Shown here in pieces: positions 45,440-54,756 of a stretch of DNA of 64,000 nt. The stretch lies in the NCBI RefSeq assembly GCF_039962115.1, contig NZ_JAMPKJ010000017.1, forward strand, positions 1 to 64,000, in the 5' to 3' direction. The stretch is from Funiculus sociatus GB2-C1 (GTDB lineage: Bacteria; Cyanobacteriota; Cyanobacteriia; Cyanobacteriales; FACHB-T130). The notes beneath the pieces are model-generated. The model worked only from the letters and a program-made list of their open reading frames with translations. It had not been told where the DNA came from and did not search any database. Position 1 is the stretch's first letter. Each line of letters opens with the position of its first letter. A program made the translations under genes and the position numbers.

Positions 45440-45597
45440 CACTAACGCCTACTTTATATTTCTTCACTAATTTGGCAAGACCGTTTACATTGTGACATAC
45501 ACAGTCCTCTAAAGTATTTATAACTAAACGTTTAGGAAGCGACAAAGCAATAGAAAAAAATAAACCCATCGGTAGAGATAACCAATGGGTTCATTGT

Positions 45598-45680
45598 TTG
45601 GGGGATTGGGGATTGGGGATTGGAGATTGGAGATTTGGAAAAAGTCTTACCTAGTCCCTAGTTCCCAGTCCCCAGTCCCC
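45598..45680. repeat. Heptanucleotide repeat element
   Basis: The element has the GGGGATT heptamers first and, read on the minus strand, the core GGGACTAGGTAAGACTTTTT. It lies between ndhF and the thioredoxin gene, directly beside the latter's stop codon. Confidence 0.8.
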
Positions 45681-45683
45681 TTT

Positions 45684-46025
45684 TTAGGCCGAATTCGGCA
45701 GACAGCTAACCATAATTTTCTCCAGCCCTAGCCGTAAATCATCCCGTCCTTGGAAGCCATCAATGCGGTGAACCGCTTTGCCACCTTCAAACAAGATTAG
45801 CGTTGGCAGAGTTTTCAGGCGATAAGTATTCGCCAGCTTCAAATTTTGATCGGCGTTAATTCCAACTAATTTAACTTGTCCGCCCCATTCCGCTTGAAAT
45901 CGCGTCAGGAGAGGGTTGATCAACCGGCACACTCCACACCAAGGTGCCGAAAAATGAACTAAAACAGGGGTCGAAGATTCTAAAACTTCTTGTGTAAACG
46001 TCCGTTCGCTTACAGAAAGCACCAT
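45684..46025 (-). CDS. Thioredoxin-like protein with WCGVC active site
   Basis: The 113-residue protein has the thioredoxin fold with the active-site motif APWCGVC (Cys30, Cys33) where classical thioredoxin has WCGPC. The cis-proline segment LKTLPTLILF is present. The change of Pro to Val in the motif usually raises or lowers the redox potential, so partner choice may differ. It reduces disulfides in the cytoplasm, by family inference. It lies between ndhF and the NnrU gene and is apparently monocistronic. Confidence 0.88.
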   Translation of the reverse strand: MVLSVSERTFTQEVLESSTPVLVHFSAPWCGVCRLINPLLTRFQAEWGGQVKLVGINADQNLKLANTYRLKTLPTLILFEGGKAVHRIDGFQGRDDLRLGLEKIMVSCLPNSA

Positions 46026-46223
46026 GATCCCTCTAGATTTTATGGTTTTTTACTATTAATAGCCTGCGTTATTAGGTTGTGGGCTATAGGAAACTTGGTC
46101 AATGGGTGGGTAAAAATACTTACTCCATATCACCTGTTACCTGTTAACTATTCCTAATTGATATGGCTATTTGGGATCATGCTACATCCAATTGGGATCG
46201 CGTGACGCTTTTTGATCGCTAAA

Positions 46224-46937
46224 CTACCAATTGAGTTTTGCTGTCGATCCAATCAACAAGGGGTGCGCCCACCACAGCAGCAGGATGAAACCGACGACTC
46301 CCGCATAGGAGGGACGGAGAAATTCTTGCAACTTAAGGGTTTGACGACCTTGCAGAAGCGCTAAGAAGGGGATGACAGAGGTACGAGATTTGGCAGCAAC
46401 AAAGGCTTCTCCATAGCGAGCTAAAAGACGGCGATCGCCATGCCATACTGCGAATAAATGGTGTAGCACTAATCCTACTGATGTCAATAGGGTGAAGCTG
46501 GTGCCAATCCAAAGCGTGTGGGCAATACACCAAATTACCTGTCCTACCATCTGGGGGTGCCTGGTGATGCGGATAATCCCAGTTTCGTACAGATGGACTT
46601 GGGGCTTTTCGATGGCGGCGATTTCCAGCAAATTGAAGGTGGCGGGATAGAGAAACAAAAAGGAGATGGCTGAGAGTACCCATACCAGGGTTTGCACGCC
46701 TGTCACACCTTGAACTTGCCACAGTTGGACGCCATCATAGCGATGATTGAAAAAGTAAATTATCAACACCACCGCCAAGGGAAGACTGACGAGGGCAAAC
46801 AGGATGCGGTAGAGTCGGGGGCCAATTCGTTTTTCGCCCCACGGTCTTAGCGCCGCTAACCCACTGTGAGCGATCGCAAACCCTAAAAGTAGCGCCAGCA
46901 TTACCCAGTGGCTAGGAGTAAGAACCTCAAATAACAT
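46224..46937 (-). CDS. NnrU-family membrane protein, possible 15-cis-zeta-carotene isomerase
   Basis: The 237-residue protein has about six membrane helices and the NnrU pattern (GFAIAHSGLAALRPWGE, ITRHPQMVGQVIW with the Arg-His-Pro triplet, AHTLWIG and HLFAVWHGDRRLL). The plant Z-ISO isomerase of carotenoid biosynthesis belongs to this family, and cyanobacterial members have been linked to that reaction. Conserved His residues could bind heme. The assignment as isomerase is by family relation. It is divergent from the RbcR-type regulator. Confidence 0.75.
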   Translation of the reverse strand: MLFEVLTPSHWVMLALLLGFAIAHSGLAALRPWGEKRIGPRLYRILFALVSLPLAVVLIIYFFNHRYDGVQLWQVQGVTGVQTLVWVLSAISFLFLYPATFNLLEIAAIEKPQVHLYETGIIRITRHPQMVGQVIWCIAHTLWIGTSFTLLTSVGLVLHHLFAVWHGDRRLLARYGEAFVAAKSRTSVIPFLALLQGRQTLKLQEFLRPSYAGVVGFILLLWWAHPLLIGSTAKLNW

Positions 46938-46971
46938 AAACTTCGATTACACAATAGGGACTTTTGGACTG

Positions 46972-47035
46972 GGTAATGGCGAAAAAGGTAATAGGTTTAT
47001 ATAGGTAGGTGCCAATTTTCTTTTTCGCCATTACC
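46972..47035. repeat. Inverted repeat in the NnrU-rbcR divergent spacer
   Basis: GGTAATGGCGAAAAAG and CTTTTTCGCCATTACC form a perfect 16-bp inverted repeat with a 32-base loop. It lies in the spacer that should hold both promoters; it may be a dispersed repeat or, less likely, a regulator site. Confidence 0.55.
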
Positions 47036-47226
47036 GATTACCCATTCTCTAAGCAAAAACCATACCCCCAAATATTAAGCGCGGGACTTGATCTCGTGTT
47101 GTGTTACTGTCGATGACTGAGAGGCTTGACAAGGTCGTGGGCAATAAATCACGCTCAAAGGAAGCGCGATCTCCAAAATTGTTAGTTGCCTCAGTCGCTC
47201 CTTCCCCTGTTTCGGGTAAAGCCTGT

Positions 47227-48231
47227 ATGTCTGACCTTCCTTTCACTTTAGACCAACTCCGCATTCTTAAAGCGATCGCCGCTGAGGGGAGCTTCAAGCG
47301 TGCCGCCGATAGCCTGTATGTTTCGCAACCCGCTGTCAGCCTCCAAGTGCAAAACTTAGAGCGACAGTTAGATGTGCCGTTGTTCGACCGGGGTGGACGC
47401 CGCGCCCAGCTAACGGAAGCAGGGCATCTCCTCCTCAGCTATGGGGAAAAAATCCTGACACTTTGCCAGGAAACTTGCCGCGCGATTGAAGATTTGCAAA
47501 ATCTCCAAGGCGGTACGCTGATTATCGGTGCTTCTCAGACGACAGGAACGTATTTGTTGCCCCGGATGATTGGGATGTTTCGGCAACAATATCCGGATGT
47601 AGCAGTGCAATTACACGTTCACTCGACGCGCCGCACTGCTTGGAGTGTCGCTAATGGGCAAGTTGACCTGGCAATTATCGGCGGAGAAGTTCCTTCTGAG
47701 CTACATGACTCCTTAGATATTATTCCCTACGCCGAAGATGAGTTGGCGTTGATCTTGCCAGTCTTTCATCCCTTCGCCAAACTGGAAACCATCCACAGAG
47801 AAGATTTGTATAAATTGCAGTTTATTGCCTTGGACTCTCAATCAACCATTCGTAAGGTTATTGACCAAGTGCTCACACGCAGCGACATTGATACTCGCCG
47901 CCTCAAAATCGAGATGGAACTAAACTCGATTGAAGCGATAAAAAATGCTGTGCAAGCAGGATTAGGAGCAGCTTTTGTTTCAGTTTCGGCGATAGAAAAA
48001 GAGTTGCAGATGGGCGTTCTCCACAGGGCTCACATTGACGATGTAGTGGTTAAACGGACGCTGTGGGTGATTGTTAACCCGAATCGCTACCGCTCTAAGG
48101 CAGCAGAAGCTTTTACTAAAGAAATTTTGCCAGAATTTGCCTCACCTGGATGGGGAAAGGTGCTGGAGGAGTCATCTGTCCTTGAAGCAGATGCTTTTAA
48201 AGCAGCTGCTCCTAACCCAGCAGGAAGTTAA
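47227..48231 (+). CDS. rbcR: LysR-type regulator of the RbcR (Ycf30) group
   Basis: From the ATG at 47227 ([18 protein letters not shown]) the protein has 334 residues. An earlier frame start would add 42 residues without domain character. The winged-helix region has [20 protein letters not shown] and the effector domain follows. It matches the cyanobacterial and plastid RbcR/Ycf30 group, which regulates CO2-fixation genes, from overall sequence recollection. NdhR and CmpR are related alternatives. It is divergent from the NnrU gene. Confidence 0.88.
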   Translation: MSDLPFTLDQLRILKAIAAEGSFKRAADSLYVSQPAVSLQVQNLERQLDVPLFDRGGRRAQLTEAGHLLLSYGEKILTLCQETCRAIEDLQNLQGGTLIIGASQTTGTYLLPRMIGMFRQQYPDVAVQLHVHSTRRTAWSVANGQVDLAIIGGEVPSELHDSLDIIPYAEDELALILPVFHPFAKLETIHREDLYKLQFIALDSQSTIRKVIDQVLTRSDIDTRRLKIEMELNSIEAIKNAVQAGLGAAFVSVSAIEKELQMGVLHRAHIDDVVVKRTLWVIVNPNRYRSKAAEAFTKEILPEFASPGWGKVLEESSVLEADAFKAAAPNPAGS

Positions 48232-48235
48232 GCTT

Positions 48236-48312
48236 AGGTTAGTCATTAGCCCTTAGTCCTTAGTTTATGACCAATGGCTAATGACTAACGGCAAGGACTA
48301 ATGACTCATGAC
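48236..48312. repeat. TAATGAC heptamer cluster
   Basis: The segment between rbcR and the kinase gene is built of TTAGTCATT / TAATGACT / CTCATGACTCATGG-type words with period about seven, in both orientations. It runs up to two bases before the kinase start codon. Confidence 0.6.
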
Positions 48313-48314
48313 TC

Positions 48315-49769
48315 ATGGAAATTTATTGCACCCGTCCAGGCTGCCCCCGACCCCAAAACTTTTTTTCCGAGCTCGATAACAACACTATTCTCAAGACGGT
48401 GCAACAAAAGTATTGCACTACTTGTGGAATGCCCCTAATTTTAGATGGGCGCTATGTGCCAACAAAGCTGTTGGGGCGTGGGGGATTTGGGGCGGCGTTT
48501 CTCGCACGCGATCGCCGCACTCCTGGTATGCGCTACTGCGTAGTAAAACAGTTTCAACCTGTGGGCGACTTAAACCCAGAACAGCTACAAATCGCCCAAA
48601 ATTTATTTGAACGGGAAGGAGAAGTTTTAGAAGACTTGGGCAGGCACCAGCAAATTCCAGACTTGTTTGCTTTCTTTGAAATAATACTGCCCAGTATGCA
48701 AACGGGAAAACAAGATCAGTTTTTCTATCTGGTACAGGAATTTATCGATGGACAAAACTTGGAGGAGGAACTAGCGGCTAAGGGACAGTTCTCACAAGCC
48801 GAGGTGTTGCAACTGTTGCAGGAAATCCTCCCGGTGCTGAAGTTTGTCCATGACAATAACTCGATCCACCGAGATATTAAGCTTTCTAACATCATGCGTC
48901 GTAAAGACGGTTTGATTTATCTGTTAGATTTTGGTGCCGTCAAGCAGGTGACGAAGGGAACGACTGGTGGATCGTCAACTGGGATTTATTCGATGGGATT
49001 CGCGCCACCAGAGCAAATGAGTAGGGGACAAATCTACCCGTCAACAGATTTGTATGCTTTGGCTGTGACTTGCATTACCTTGGTGACTGGCAAGCAGCCA
49101 AACGAGCTATTTGATACTTTCAACAACCAGTGGAACTGGAGAAGTCAGGCAAAAGTAAGCGATCGCTTTGCCGAAATCCTCGACCGAATGCTCTTGCCTG
49201 CACCTAATCAACGCTTTCAGTCCGCCCAGGAAGTTCTCAGCGCCATCAACGCCATCAACCAAACAACGCCACCGCCGCAACCAGTAGCACCCACTCAGGT
49301 TCCTTCGACCCGCCCAGTAGCGCCAGCAGCGCCTGTTAGCCTCCCAACACCCGCACCGACTCAACCGCCAGCCCCCGTCCCACTTCCCTCTAAAGCGAGA
49401 TTTTCTCTAATAGAAATCTTGGCAGGGGCAGCTTTCACTGGGTTTGAGGGTGGCTTACTGTTGATAGCCTTGAGCAGTCTTTTGCCATCACCAGGGATTA
49501 GCATTGGATTATTGGGGATGGTTATCGGAGGTCTGATTTTTGCCCAATATCGCCGCCTAATTGAAGGCAAGGATTTGCCAATTATTGCTGGCATTACCCT
49601 GCTAGTTGTGATGTTCCTCCCCGGCGTGAAAACGTTGATTGCCAGCTTGATACCTGGAAATCCTGCGATCGCGGGTGTATTATTTGTGGCGATTGTAGCT
49701 GCGGCGGGCGCGATCGCAATTACAGCCCTGTTTCGCCTCATCTACAAATTGCTTTCTAGTATATTTTAA
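48315..49769 (+). CDS. Zinc-ribbon Ser/Thr protein kinase with C-terminal membrane helices
   Basis: The 484-residue protein opens with a zinc ribbon (C5, C10, C34, C37). The kinase domain (about 48-310) has the glycine loop LGRGGFGAAF, the VVKQF lysine, the catalytic loop IHRDIKLSNIMRR and LLDFGAVKQ. A Pro-rich linker (about 315-360) leads to three hydrophobic helices. Unlike the kinase at 31927 it has no outer ligand-binding domain. The next four genes encode membrane-tethered binding proteins on the same strand with short gaps (24, 54, 29 and 66 bases), which suggests an operon in which they supply ligand sensing. Substrates are unknown. Confidence 0.9.
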   Translation: MEIYCTRPGCPRPQNFFSELDNNTILKTVQQKYCTTCGMPLILDGRYVPTKLLGRGGFGAAFLARDRRTPGMRYCVVKQFQPVGDLNPEQLQIAQNLFEREGEVLEDLGRHQQIPDLFAFFEIILPSMQTGKQDQFFYLVQEFIDGQNLEEELAAKGQFSQAEVLQLLQEILPVLKFVHDNNSIHRDIKLSNIMRRKDGLIYLLDFGAVKQVTKGTTGGSSTGIYSMGFAPPEQMSRGQIYPSTDLYALAVTCITLVTGKQPNELFDTFNNQWNWRSQAKVSDRFAEILDRMLLPAPNQRFQSAQEVLSAINAINQTTPPPQPVAPTQVPSTRPVAPAAPVSLPTPAPTQPPAPVPLPSKARFSLIEILAGAAFTGFEGGLLLIALSSLLPSPGISIGLLGMVIGGLIFAQYRRLIEGKDLPIIAGITLLVVMFLPGVKTLIASLIPGNPAIAGVLFVAIVAAAGAIAITALFRLIYKLLSSIF

Positions 49770-49793
49770 ATCTCTTGTATAATTGACCGCTTT

Positions 49794-51224
49794 ATGTCTC
49801 ACAAAAATGAAACTGCGGTTCTAGTAACATCTTTATTTATCACTGCTATCTTCATAGCAGCTGTTGCTTGGTGGGTTACAAAACCGCAAGACAAACCTCC
49901 GGGTGTACCAACATCCCCAAATGGCCCGGTAGATACAACCCCAGAAAATCCGCTCAACTCTATCAGTTTTGGGGAAAAAATTTTAGTGGCAGAGGAGGTT
50001 AGAGGTGGGAGTCCTGCCTTCAAAACTTTAAAACAAGCGGGAGTAAATGACATTGCAGCCGGAAAATATAATGAAGCAGTTTCCCAACTATCAGCAGCAC
50101 TAAGGGAAAACCGTAACGCTCCCGAAACGTTAATTTATTTAAACAATGCCCGAATTAATCTTAATCAGCAAAAATCTTACACGATTGCCGTAGCCGTACC
50201 GATTGGCAGTGACCCGAATGGTTCTTTAGAGGTATTGCGCGGGGTGGCTCTTGCCCAAAATGAAATTAATCAGGCTGGGGGAATTAACGGGGTACTGCTA
50301 AAAGTAGCGATCGCCAACGACAATAATCAAGAAGAACAAGCAAAAAAAATTGCCAGCGCCTTAGTTGACAATAAAGACGTTTTAGGAGTTGTCGGTCATT
50401 GGGCAAGTCAAGTTACTTTAGCAGTGGCTCCCATCTACGACTCTAAACTTGTTGCGATTTCCCCTATCAGTACCGCCGTTAGTCTTTCCGGCAAAAGTCT
50501 CTATATTTTTCGCACCGTCCCCAGCGATTATATGGCGGCTAGGGCGTTAGCGGATTATATGCTTACCAAATTGCAACGGAGAAAGGTAGCTGTTTTCTTT
50601 AATTCCAAAAGTACCTATAGTCAGTCCCTCAAGTCTGAGTTTGTCACGGCTGTTGGACTGGCAGGCGGGCAGGTGAAAAATGAGTATGACCTATCTGATT
50701 CTGCTTTTAGTGCTGCTGGGAGTGTAGAACAGGCAATTGAGCAAGGGGCAGAGGTGCTCATGTTAGCCTCAAACACGGGTGAACTAGACAAGGCACTTCA
50801 GGTAGTTCAGGTAAACCGGAAACGGTTAAGTATGCTGGCAGGAGATGATGTTTACGCGATCAAAACTTTGGAAATTGGTGCAGATGCGGCACTAGGAATG
50901 GTGGTGGCTGTTCCCTGGGACATTGACGGCGACCCAACTTCAGCCTTTCCCCGCCAAGCCAGAGAGCTTTTTGGATCTGATGTGAACTGGCGTACCGCCC
51001 TCGCCTATGATGCTGCAAAGGCTTTGATTGCGGCGATCCAGCGCAACCCCACCCGAACCGGGGTGCAACAAGCGCTCGCATCATCAGACTTTACGACAAA
51101 GGGAGCCTCTGGCACAATTGGTTTTTTGCCGTCAGGCGATCGCAATGGGACAATTCAACTGGTGAAAATCGTTGCCGATAAGCGCTCACCAACTACCTAT
51201 GACTTTGTACCAGTACCTCGATGA
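49794..51224 (+). CDS. Membrane-tethered amide/amino-acid-type binding protein
   Basis: The 476-residue protein starts MSHKNETAVLVTSLFITAIF, an N-terminal membrane anchor. A short TPR-like pair follows (ITAGKYNEAVSQLSAAL type, residues about 75-110), then a periplasmic-binding domain of the Peripla_BP_6 type (YTIAVAVPIG ... AQNEINQAGGINGV). The order TPR-like plus binding domain matches the outer half of the kinase at 31927 (FKQQGVQKIKEGKYAEAVS...). No cleavable lipobox is seen. It lies 24 bases after the kinase gene. Confidence 0.88.
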   Translation: MSHKNETAVLVTSLFITAIFIAAVAWWVTKPQDKPPGVPTSPNGPVDTTPENPLNSISFGEKILVAEEVRGGSPAFKTLKQAGVNDIAAGKYNEAVSQLSAALRENRNAPETLIYLNNARINLNQQKSYTIAVAVPIGSDPNGSLEVLRGVALAQNEINQAGGINGVLLKVAIANDNNQEEQAKKIASALVDNKDVLGVVGHWASQVTLAVAPIYDSKLVAISPISTAVSLSGKSLYIFRTVPSDYMAARALADYMLTKLQRRKVAVFFNSKSTYSQSLKSEFVTAVGLAGGQVKNEYDLSDSAFSAAGSVEQAIEQGAEVLMLASNTGELDKALQVVQVNRKRLSMLAGDDVYAIKTLEIGADAALGMVVAVPWDIDGDPTSAFPRQARELFGSDVNWRTALAYDAAKALIAAIQRNPTRTGVQQALASSDFTTKGASGTIGFLPSGDRNGTIQLVKIVADKRSPTTYDFVPVPR

Positions 51225-51278
51225 TAGAGCAACAAAGATTAAACTAAGGTTGCAACAGCCCTAAACTAACATCTGTCC

Positions 51279-52313
51279 ATGTCGCAGAAAAACGAAACGA
51301 CAGTTCTAGTCTTAGCCCTCCTGATAACGGCTGGGTTGTTAGGCGGCGGGTTCTGGTGGTTTACCAATCGGTCTGGTGTAAATTTGGGTGGTAAGCCCAT
51401 TAATGCAACCAACCAATCTGCACAATCTACAGTTGAAACTTTTGCTCAGGTTCAAGGCGTTCCATCGGGACTATTTAGTTACGGTGGTAGCACAACTTGG
51501 GCCCCAATTCGTAAAGAAGTAGACTGGGGAATCCAAACTGTTTGGCCTAAGTTTGTCCTGCGCTACACCGATCCTACCAGCGGTGCGCCTGGATCTGGTG
51601 CTGGCATCAAAATGCTATTAAATAATCAGCTCGCCTTTGCACAATCTTCGCGCTCAATTAAAGATGAAGAATATCAGCAGGCACAACAACGGGGTTTTAC
51701 TCTCAAAGAAATACCCGTAGCGATTGATGGAATTGCGATCGCAGTGAATCCAAATCTCAACATCCCCGGTCTTACCATCGCCCAACTCAAAGACATTTAC
51801 ACAGGCAAAATAACCAACTGGCAGGAAGTCGGTGGTTCTAATCTTTCCATTAAACCTTACTCTCGTCGCATTGAAGAAGGAGGCACAATCGAATTCTTTG
51901 CAGAAAACGTCTTACAAGGACAGAACTTTGGTGCCAACGTTCAGTTTATCGGCACGACAACCGAAGCCTTGAGAGAAGTAGCAACTAATCCAGGCAGCAT
52001 CTACTACGCCTCAGCGCCGGAAGTAGTCGGTCAGTGTACCGTTAAACCCCTGCCGCTTGGTCGAACATCCGATCAACTGGTTCCTCCCTATCAAGAGCCT
52101 TTCGTACCCCTTGAACAATGCCCAACTCAGCGCAACGGCTTAAACTCCAGTGCCTTTCAAAGCGGTAAATACCCAATTACTCGCAATTTATTTGTCATTG
52201 TTAAACTAAATGGTCAACCAGACCAACAGGCAGGAGAAGCATACGCCAATTTATTGCTTACACAGCAAGGTCAACAACTGCTGGAAGAAGCTGGATTTGT
52301 CAGAATCCGCTGA
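51279..52313 (+). CDS. Membrane-tethered PstS-like binding protein, copy 1
   Basis: The 344-residue protein begins MSQKNETTVLVLALLITAGL, a membrane anchor nearly identical to those of its neighbours. A polar stretch follows, then a phosphate-binding (PstS/SphX-type) domain with YGGSTTWAPIRKEV, FAQSSRSIKDEEY and IYTGKITNWQEVGG. Two cysteines flank a conserved loop (QCTVKPLPLG and EQCPTQRN). No pstCAB genes are near, so I favour a sensory role with the kinase. Confidence 0.88.
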   Translation: MSQKNETTVLVLALLITAGLLGGGFWWFTNRSGVNLGGKPINATNQSAQSTVETFAQVQGVPSGLFSYGGSTTWAPIRKEVDWGIQTVWPKFVLRYTDPTSGAPGSGAGIKMLLNNQLAFAQSSRSIKDEEYQQAQQRGFTLKEIPVAIDGIAIAVNPNLNIPGLTIAQLKDIYTGKITNWQEVGGSNLSIKPYSRRIEEGGTIEFFAENVLQGQNFGANVQFIGTTTEALREVATNPGSIYYASAPEVVGQCTVKPLPLGRTSDQLVPPYQEPFVPLEQCPTQRNGLNSSAFQSGKYPITRNLFVIVKLNGQPDQQAGEAYANLLLTQQGQQLLEEAGFVRIR

Positions 52314-52342
52314 AACCATTTTTTTACCACTGCAATCTACCC

Positions 52343-53329
52343 ATGTCGCAAAAGAACGAAACACTGCTTCTACTTTTAACCCTCCTGATAACAGCTGGGT
52401 TATTAGGTGGCGGGTTCTTGTGGTTTACCAATCGGTCAAGCGTTGAATTGACTGGGAGGCGCATTAATGCAACCAATCAATCTGCACAATCCACATCTGA
52501 AACTTTTGGCTCTGTTCAAGGCGTTCCATCGGGACTAATTAGTTACGGTGGCAGCACTACTTGGGTACCTATCCGCAAAGATGTAGATTCAGCCATTCAA
52601 AGAACATGGCCTAAGTTCCAGTTGCGCTACACCAACCCCAGCAAGGGTGCCCCTAACTCTGAGACAGGTATTCGGATGTTATTAGAAAATCAACTGGACT
52701 TTGCTCAGTCTTCAGTTCCTATTCCAAACAAATATTATCAGCAAGCGCAACAACGTGGTATTAGCCTTAAAGAGATAGCAGTCGCGATCGATGCTCTGGC
52801 AGTTGTTGTCAACCCTAGCTTAAACATCCCAGGTCTGACTGTAGAGCAGGTAGATAAAATTTACGAAGGCAAGATTATTAACTGGAATCAAGTCGGTGGC
52901 CCCAACCTTAAAATTAAGCCTTACAGTAAAGCCCAGCAAAAAGCCGATTCTCATATTGAATTTACGGCGACTACGACCGAGGCTCTACGCGGGGTAGCTA
53001 GAAATCCCGGAGGTATTTTCTACGCTTCAGCACCGCTACTGGTAACGCAGTGTAATGTTAAGCCGTTGCCGTTGGGCCGTAATGCTAATCAGCTGGTTTC
53101 CCCTTACAAAGAGCCATTGGTTCCTCTGTCTGAGTGTCCTGCTAAACGCAACCAACTGAATATTGATGCTTTCAAGAGCGGTCAATATCCGAATACTCGG
53201 CGGTTGTTTGTTATTGTCAAACAGAATGGTCAACTCGACGAGCAGGCAGGTGAAGCTTATGCCAAACTATTGCTGACAGCTCAAGGACAAAAATTGATCG
53301 CAAAAGCTGGATTTGTCAGAATCCGCTAA
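52343..53329 (+). CDS. Membrane-tethered PstS-like binding protein, copy 2
   Basis: The 328-residue protein is a close paralogue of copy 1, with the same anchor (MSQKNETLLLLLTLLITAGL) and the same cysteine pair. After IKPYS it jumps directly to IEFTATTTEALRG and lacks about 16 residues present in the other two copies. That segment lies in the second lobe, near the cleft in related proteins, so ligand preference may be altered. It begins 29 bases after copy 1. Confidence 0.87.
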   Translation: MSQKNETLLLLLTLLITAGLLGGGFLWFTNRSSVELTGRRINATNQSAQSTSETFGSVQGVPSGLISYGGSTTWVPIRKDVDSAIQRTWPKFQLRYTNPSKGAPNSETGIRMLLENQLDFAQSSVPIPNKYYQQAQQRGISLKEIAVAIDALAVVVNPSLNIPGLTVEQVDKIYEGKIINWNQVGGPNLKIKPYSKAQQKADSHIEFTATTTEALRGVARNPGGIFYASAPLLVTQCNVKPLPLGRNANQLVSPYKEPLVPLSECPAKRNQLNIDAFKSGQYPNTRRLFVIVKQNGQLDEQAGEAYAKLLLTAQGQKLIAKAGFVRIR

Positions 53330-53395
53330 CGCAGATTTTGAAGAGGATATCAATACAAAGCACCATACGCCAATAGTTAATTTAAAAATCAGCTC

Positions 53396-54487
53396 ATGTC
53401 TCAGAAAAACGAAACACCTGTTCTGATATTGGCTCTTTTGATTACATCTGCATTATTAGGCGGCGGCTTCTGGTGGTTTACCAAACGCTCTGGCGTTGAC
53501 GTGGGTAACTTGTCCAAACCCACCCCATCGGCAAGTCAACCCGCGCAACCCGATAATTCTGCCTCCAGTCCCCCAGTCAATCAAACCAATCAAACAGCAC
53601 AATCGGCGGGTGAAGGCTTTGCCCAAGTGCAAAATGTCCCCACTGGGCTATTTAGCTATGGTGGTAGCACCTCGTTTGCACCGATTCGCCTTTCAGTAGA
53701 CTCAGCTATACAAGCGGCGCGACCTGAGTTTAAATTGCGCTATGTTAATCCAACCAGTAGTTCCGCCGGATCTGGTACGGGCATCAAGATGTTAATAGAT
53801 GGGAAACTTGATTTTGCCCAATCCTCCCGACCAATTCTTTCACAGGAATATCAACAAGCACAGCAACGCGGTTTTGGTCTGAAAGAATTTGCCATTGCCA
53901 TTGATGGATTAGCAGTAGCTGTTAACCCAAATCTCGATATTCCAGGTTTGACTTTAGACCAGTTGAAATCTATCTACACTGGCAAGATTACCAACTGGCA
54001 AGAACTGGGTGGCCCGAATGTGGCAATAAAACCCTATACCCGCCCAAACCAGGGCGGCACAGTGGAACTATTTATCGAAGAAGTTTTGGCCAATGAAAAG
54101 TTTGGTACAAATGTTGAGTTTGTCCCTGACACTACTACCGCACTACGAAAACTCGCTGCTAACACTGGCGGAATTTATTTTGCTTCTGCGCCAGAGGTAG
54201 TGCCGCAGTGTAGCATTAAACCTTTGCCACTGGGCAGTAAAGCGGGTGAATTTGTGACACCCTATCAACAGCCTTTGGTATCTCCTCAAGAGTGTCCCGA
54301 TAAACGCAATCAGCTCAATATTGCGGCTTTCCAAAACGGGCAATACCCGATTACTCGAAAGCTGTTTGTCGTAGTTAAACAGAATGGTCAGCGAGAGCAA
54401 CAAGCTGGAGAAGCTTATTCTAACTTTTTACAGACGCAGAAGGGTCAGGAACTGATTAGCGACATTGGATTTGTCCGCATCCGCTAA
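53396..54487 (+). CDS. Membrane-tethered PstS-like binding protein, copy 3
   Basis: The 363-residue protein has the shared anchor (MSQKNETPVLILALLITSAL), a longer Pro/Ser/Asn/Gln-rich linker (about residues 42-75) and the complete PstS-like domain (SYGGSTSFAPIRLSV, FAQSSRPILSQEY, IYTGKITNWQELGG). The cysteine pair is kept (PQCSIKPLPLG, PQECPDKRN). It is the last gene of the cluster. Confidence 0.88.
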   Translation: MSQKNETPVLILALLITSALLGGGFWWFTKRSGVDVGNLSKPTPSASQPAQPDNSASSPPVNQTNQTAQSAGEGFAQVQNVPTGLFSYGGSTSFAPIRLSVDSAIQAARPEFKLRYVNPTSSSAGSGTGIKMLIDGKLDFAQSSRPILSQEYQQAQQRGFGLKEFAIAIDGLAVAVNPNLDIPGLTLDQLKSIYTGKITNWQELGGPNVAIKPYTRPNQGGTVELFIEEVLANEKFGTNVEFVPDTTTALRKLAANTGGIYFASAPEVVPQCSIKPLPLGSKAGEFVTPYQQPLVSPQECPDKRNQLNIAAFQNGQYPITRKLFVVVKQNGQREQQAGEAYSNFLQTQKGQELISDIGFVRIR

Positions 54488-54591
54488 ATAATAGCTAATA
54501 GCTATTATTTATAATTCGTCATAGCCCAACAACTAAAGGCTAGGAGCTAGAGCTAGCGAATAGCTGTTAAGTAGAGTCACTTAATTACTTG

Positions 54592-54718
54592 TAGGATGGG
54601 TAGAGCGATCGCGAAACCCATCAAACCTTTACCAATGTTTGATTTCCTGCCTCAAATGCCACCCATCAAAAGGCCGGGAAACAAAGCACCACGGGCGTAG
54701 ACTGCCCAACCTACACGA
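54592..54718. repeat. Spacer repeat with inverted ends
   Basis: The segment begins TGTAGGATGGGTAGAG and ends CTGCCCAACCTACAC, so its outer ends are inverted copies with mismatches. It has GCGATCGCGAAACCCATC inside. It is of a kind common in cyanobacterial spacers. Confidence 0.55.
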
Positions 54719-54756
54719 TGATATCGGTTAGTTTGGTTCTCCAACTTAGCTATTAG

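Noticed and set aside
51279-54487. Phosphate ABC transporter operon
   Set aside because: Three PstS-like genes are present, but no permease or ATPase gene accompanies them, and each protein has an uncleaved anchor, so the transporter reading is not supported.
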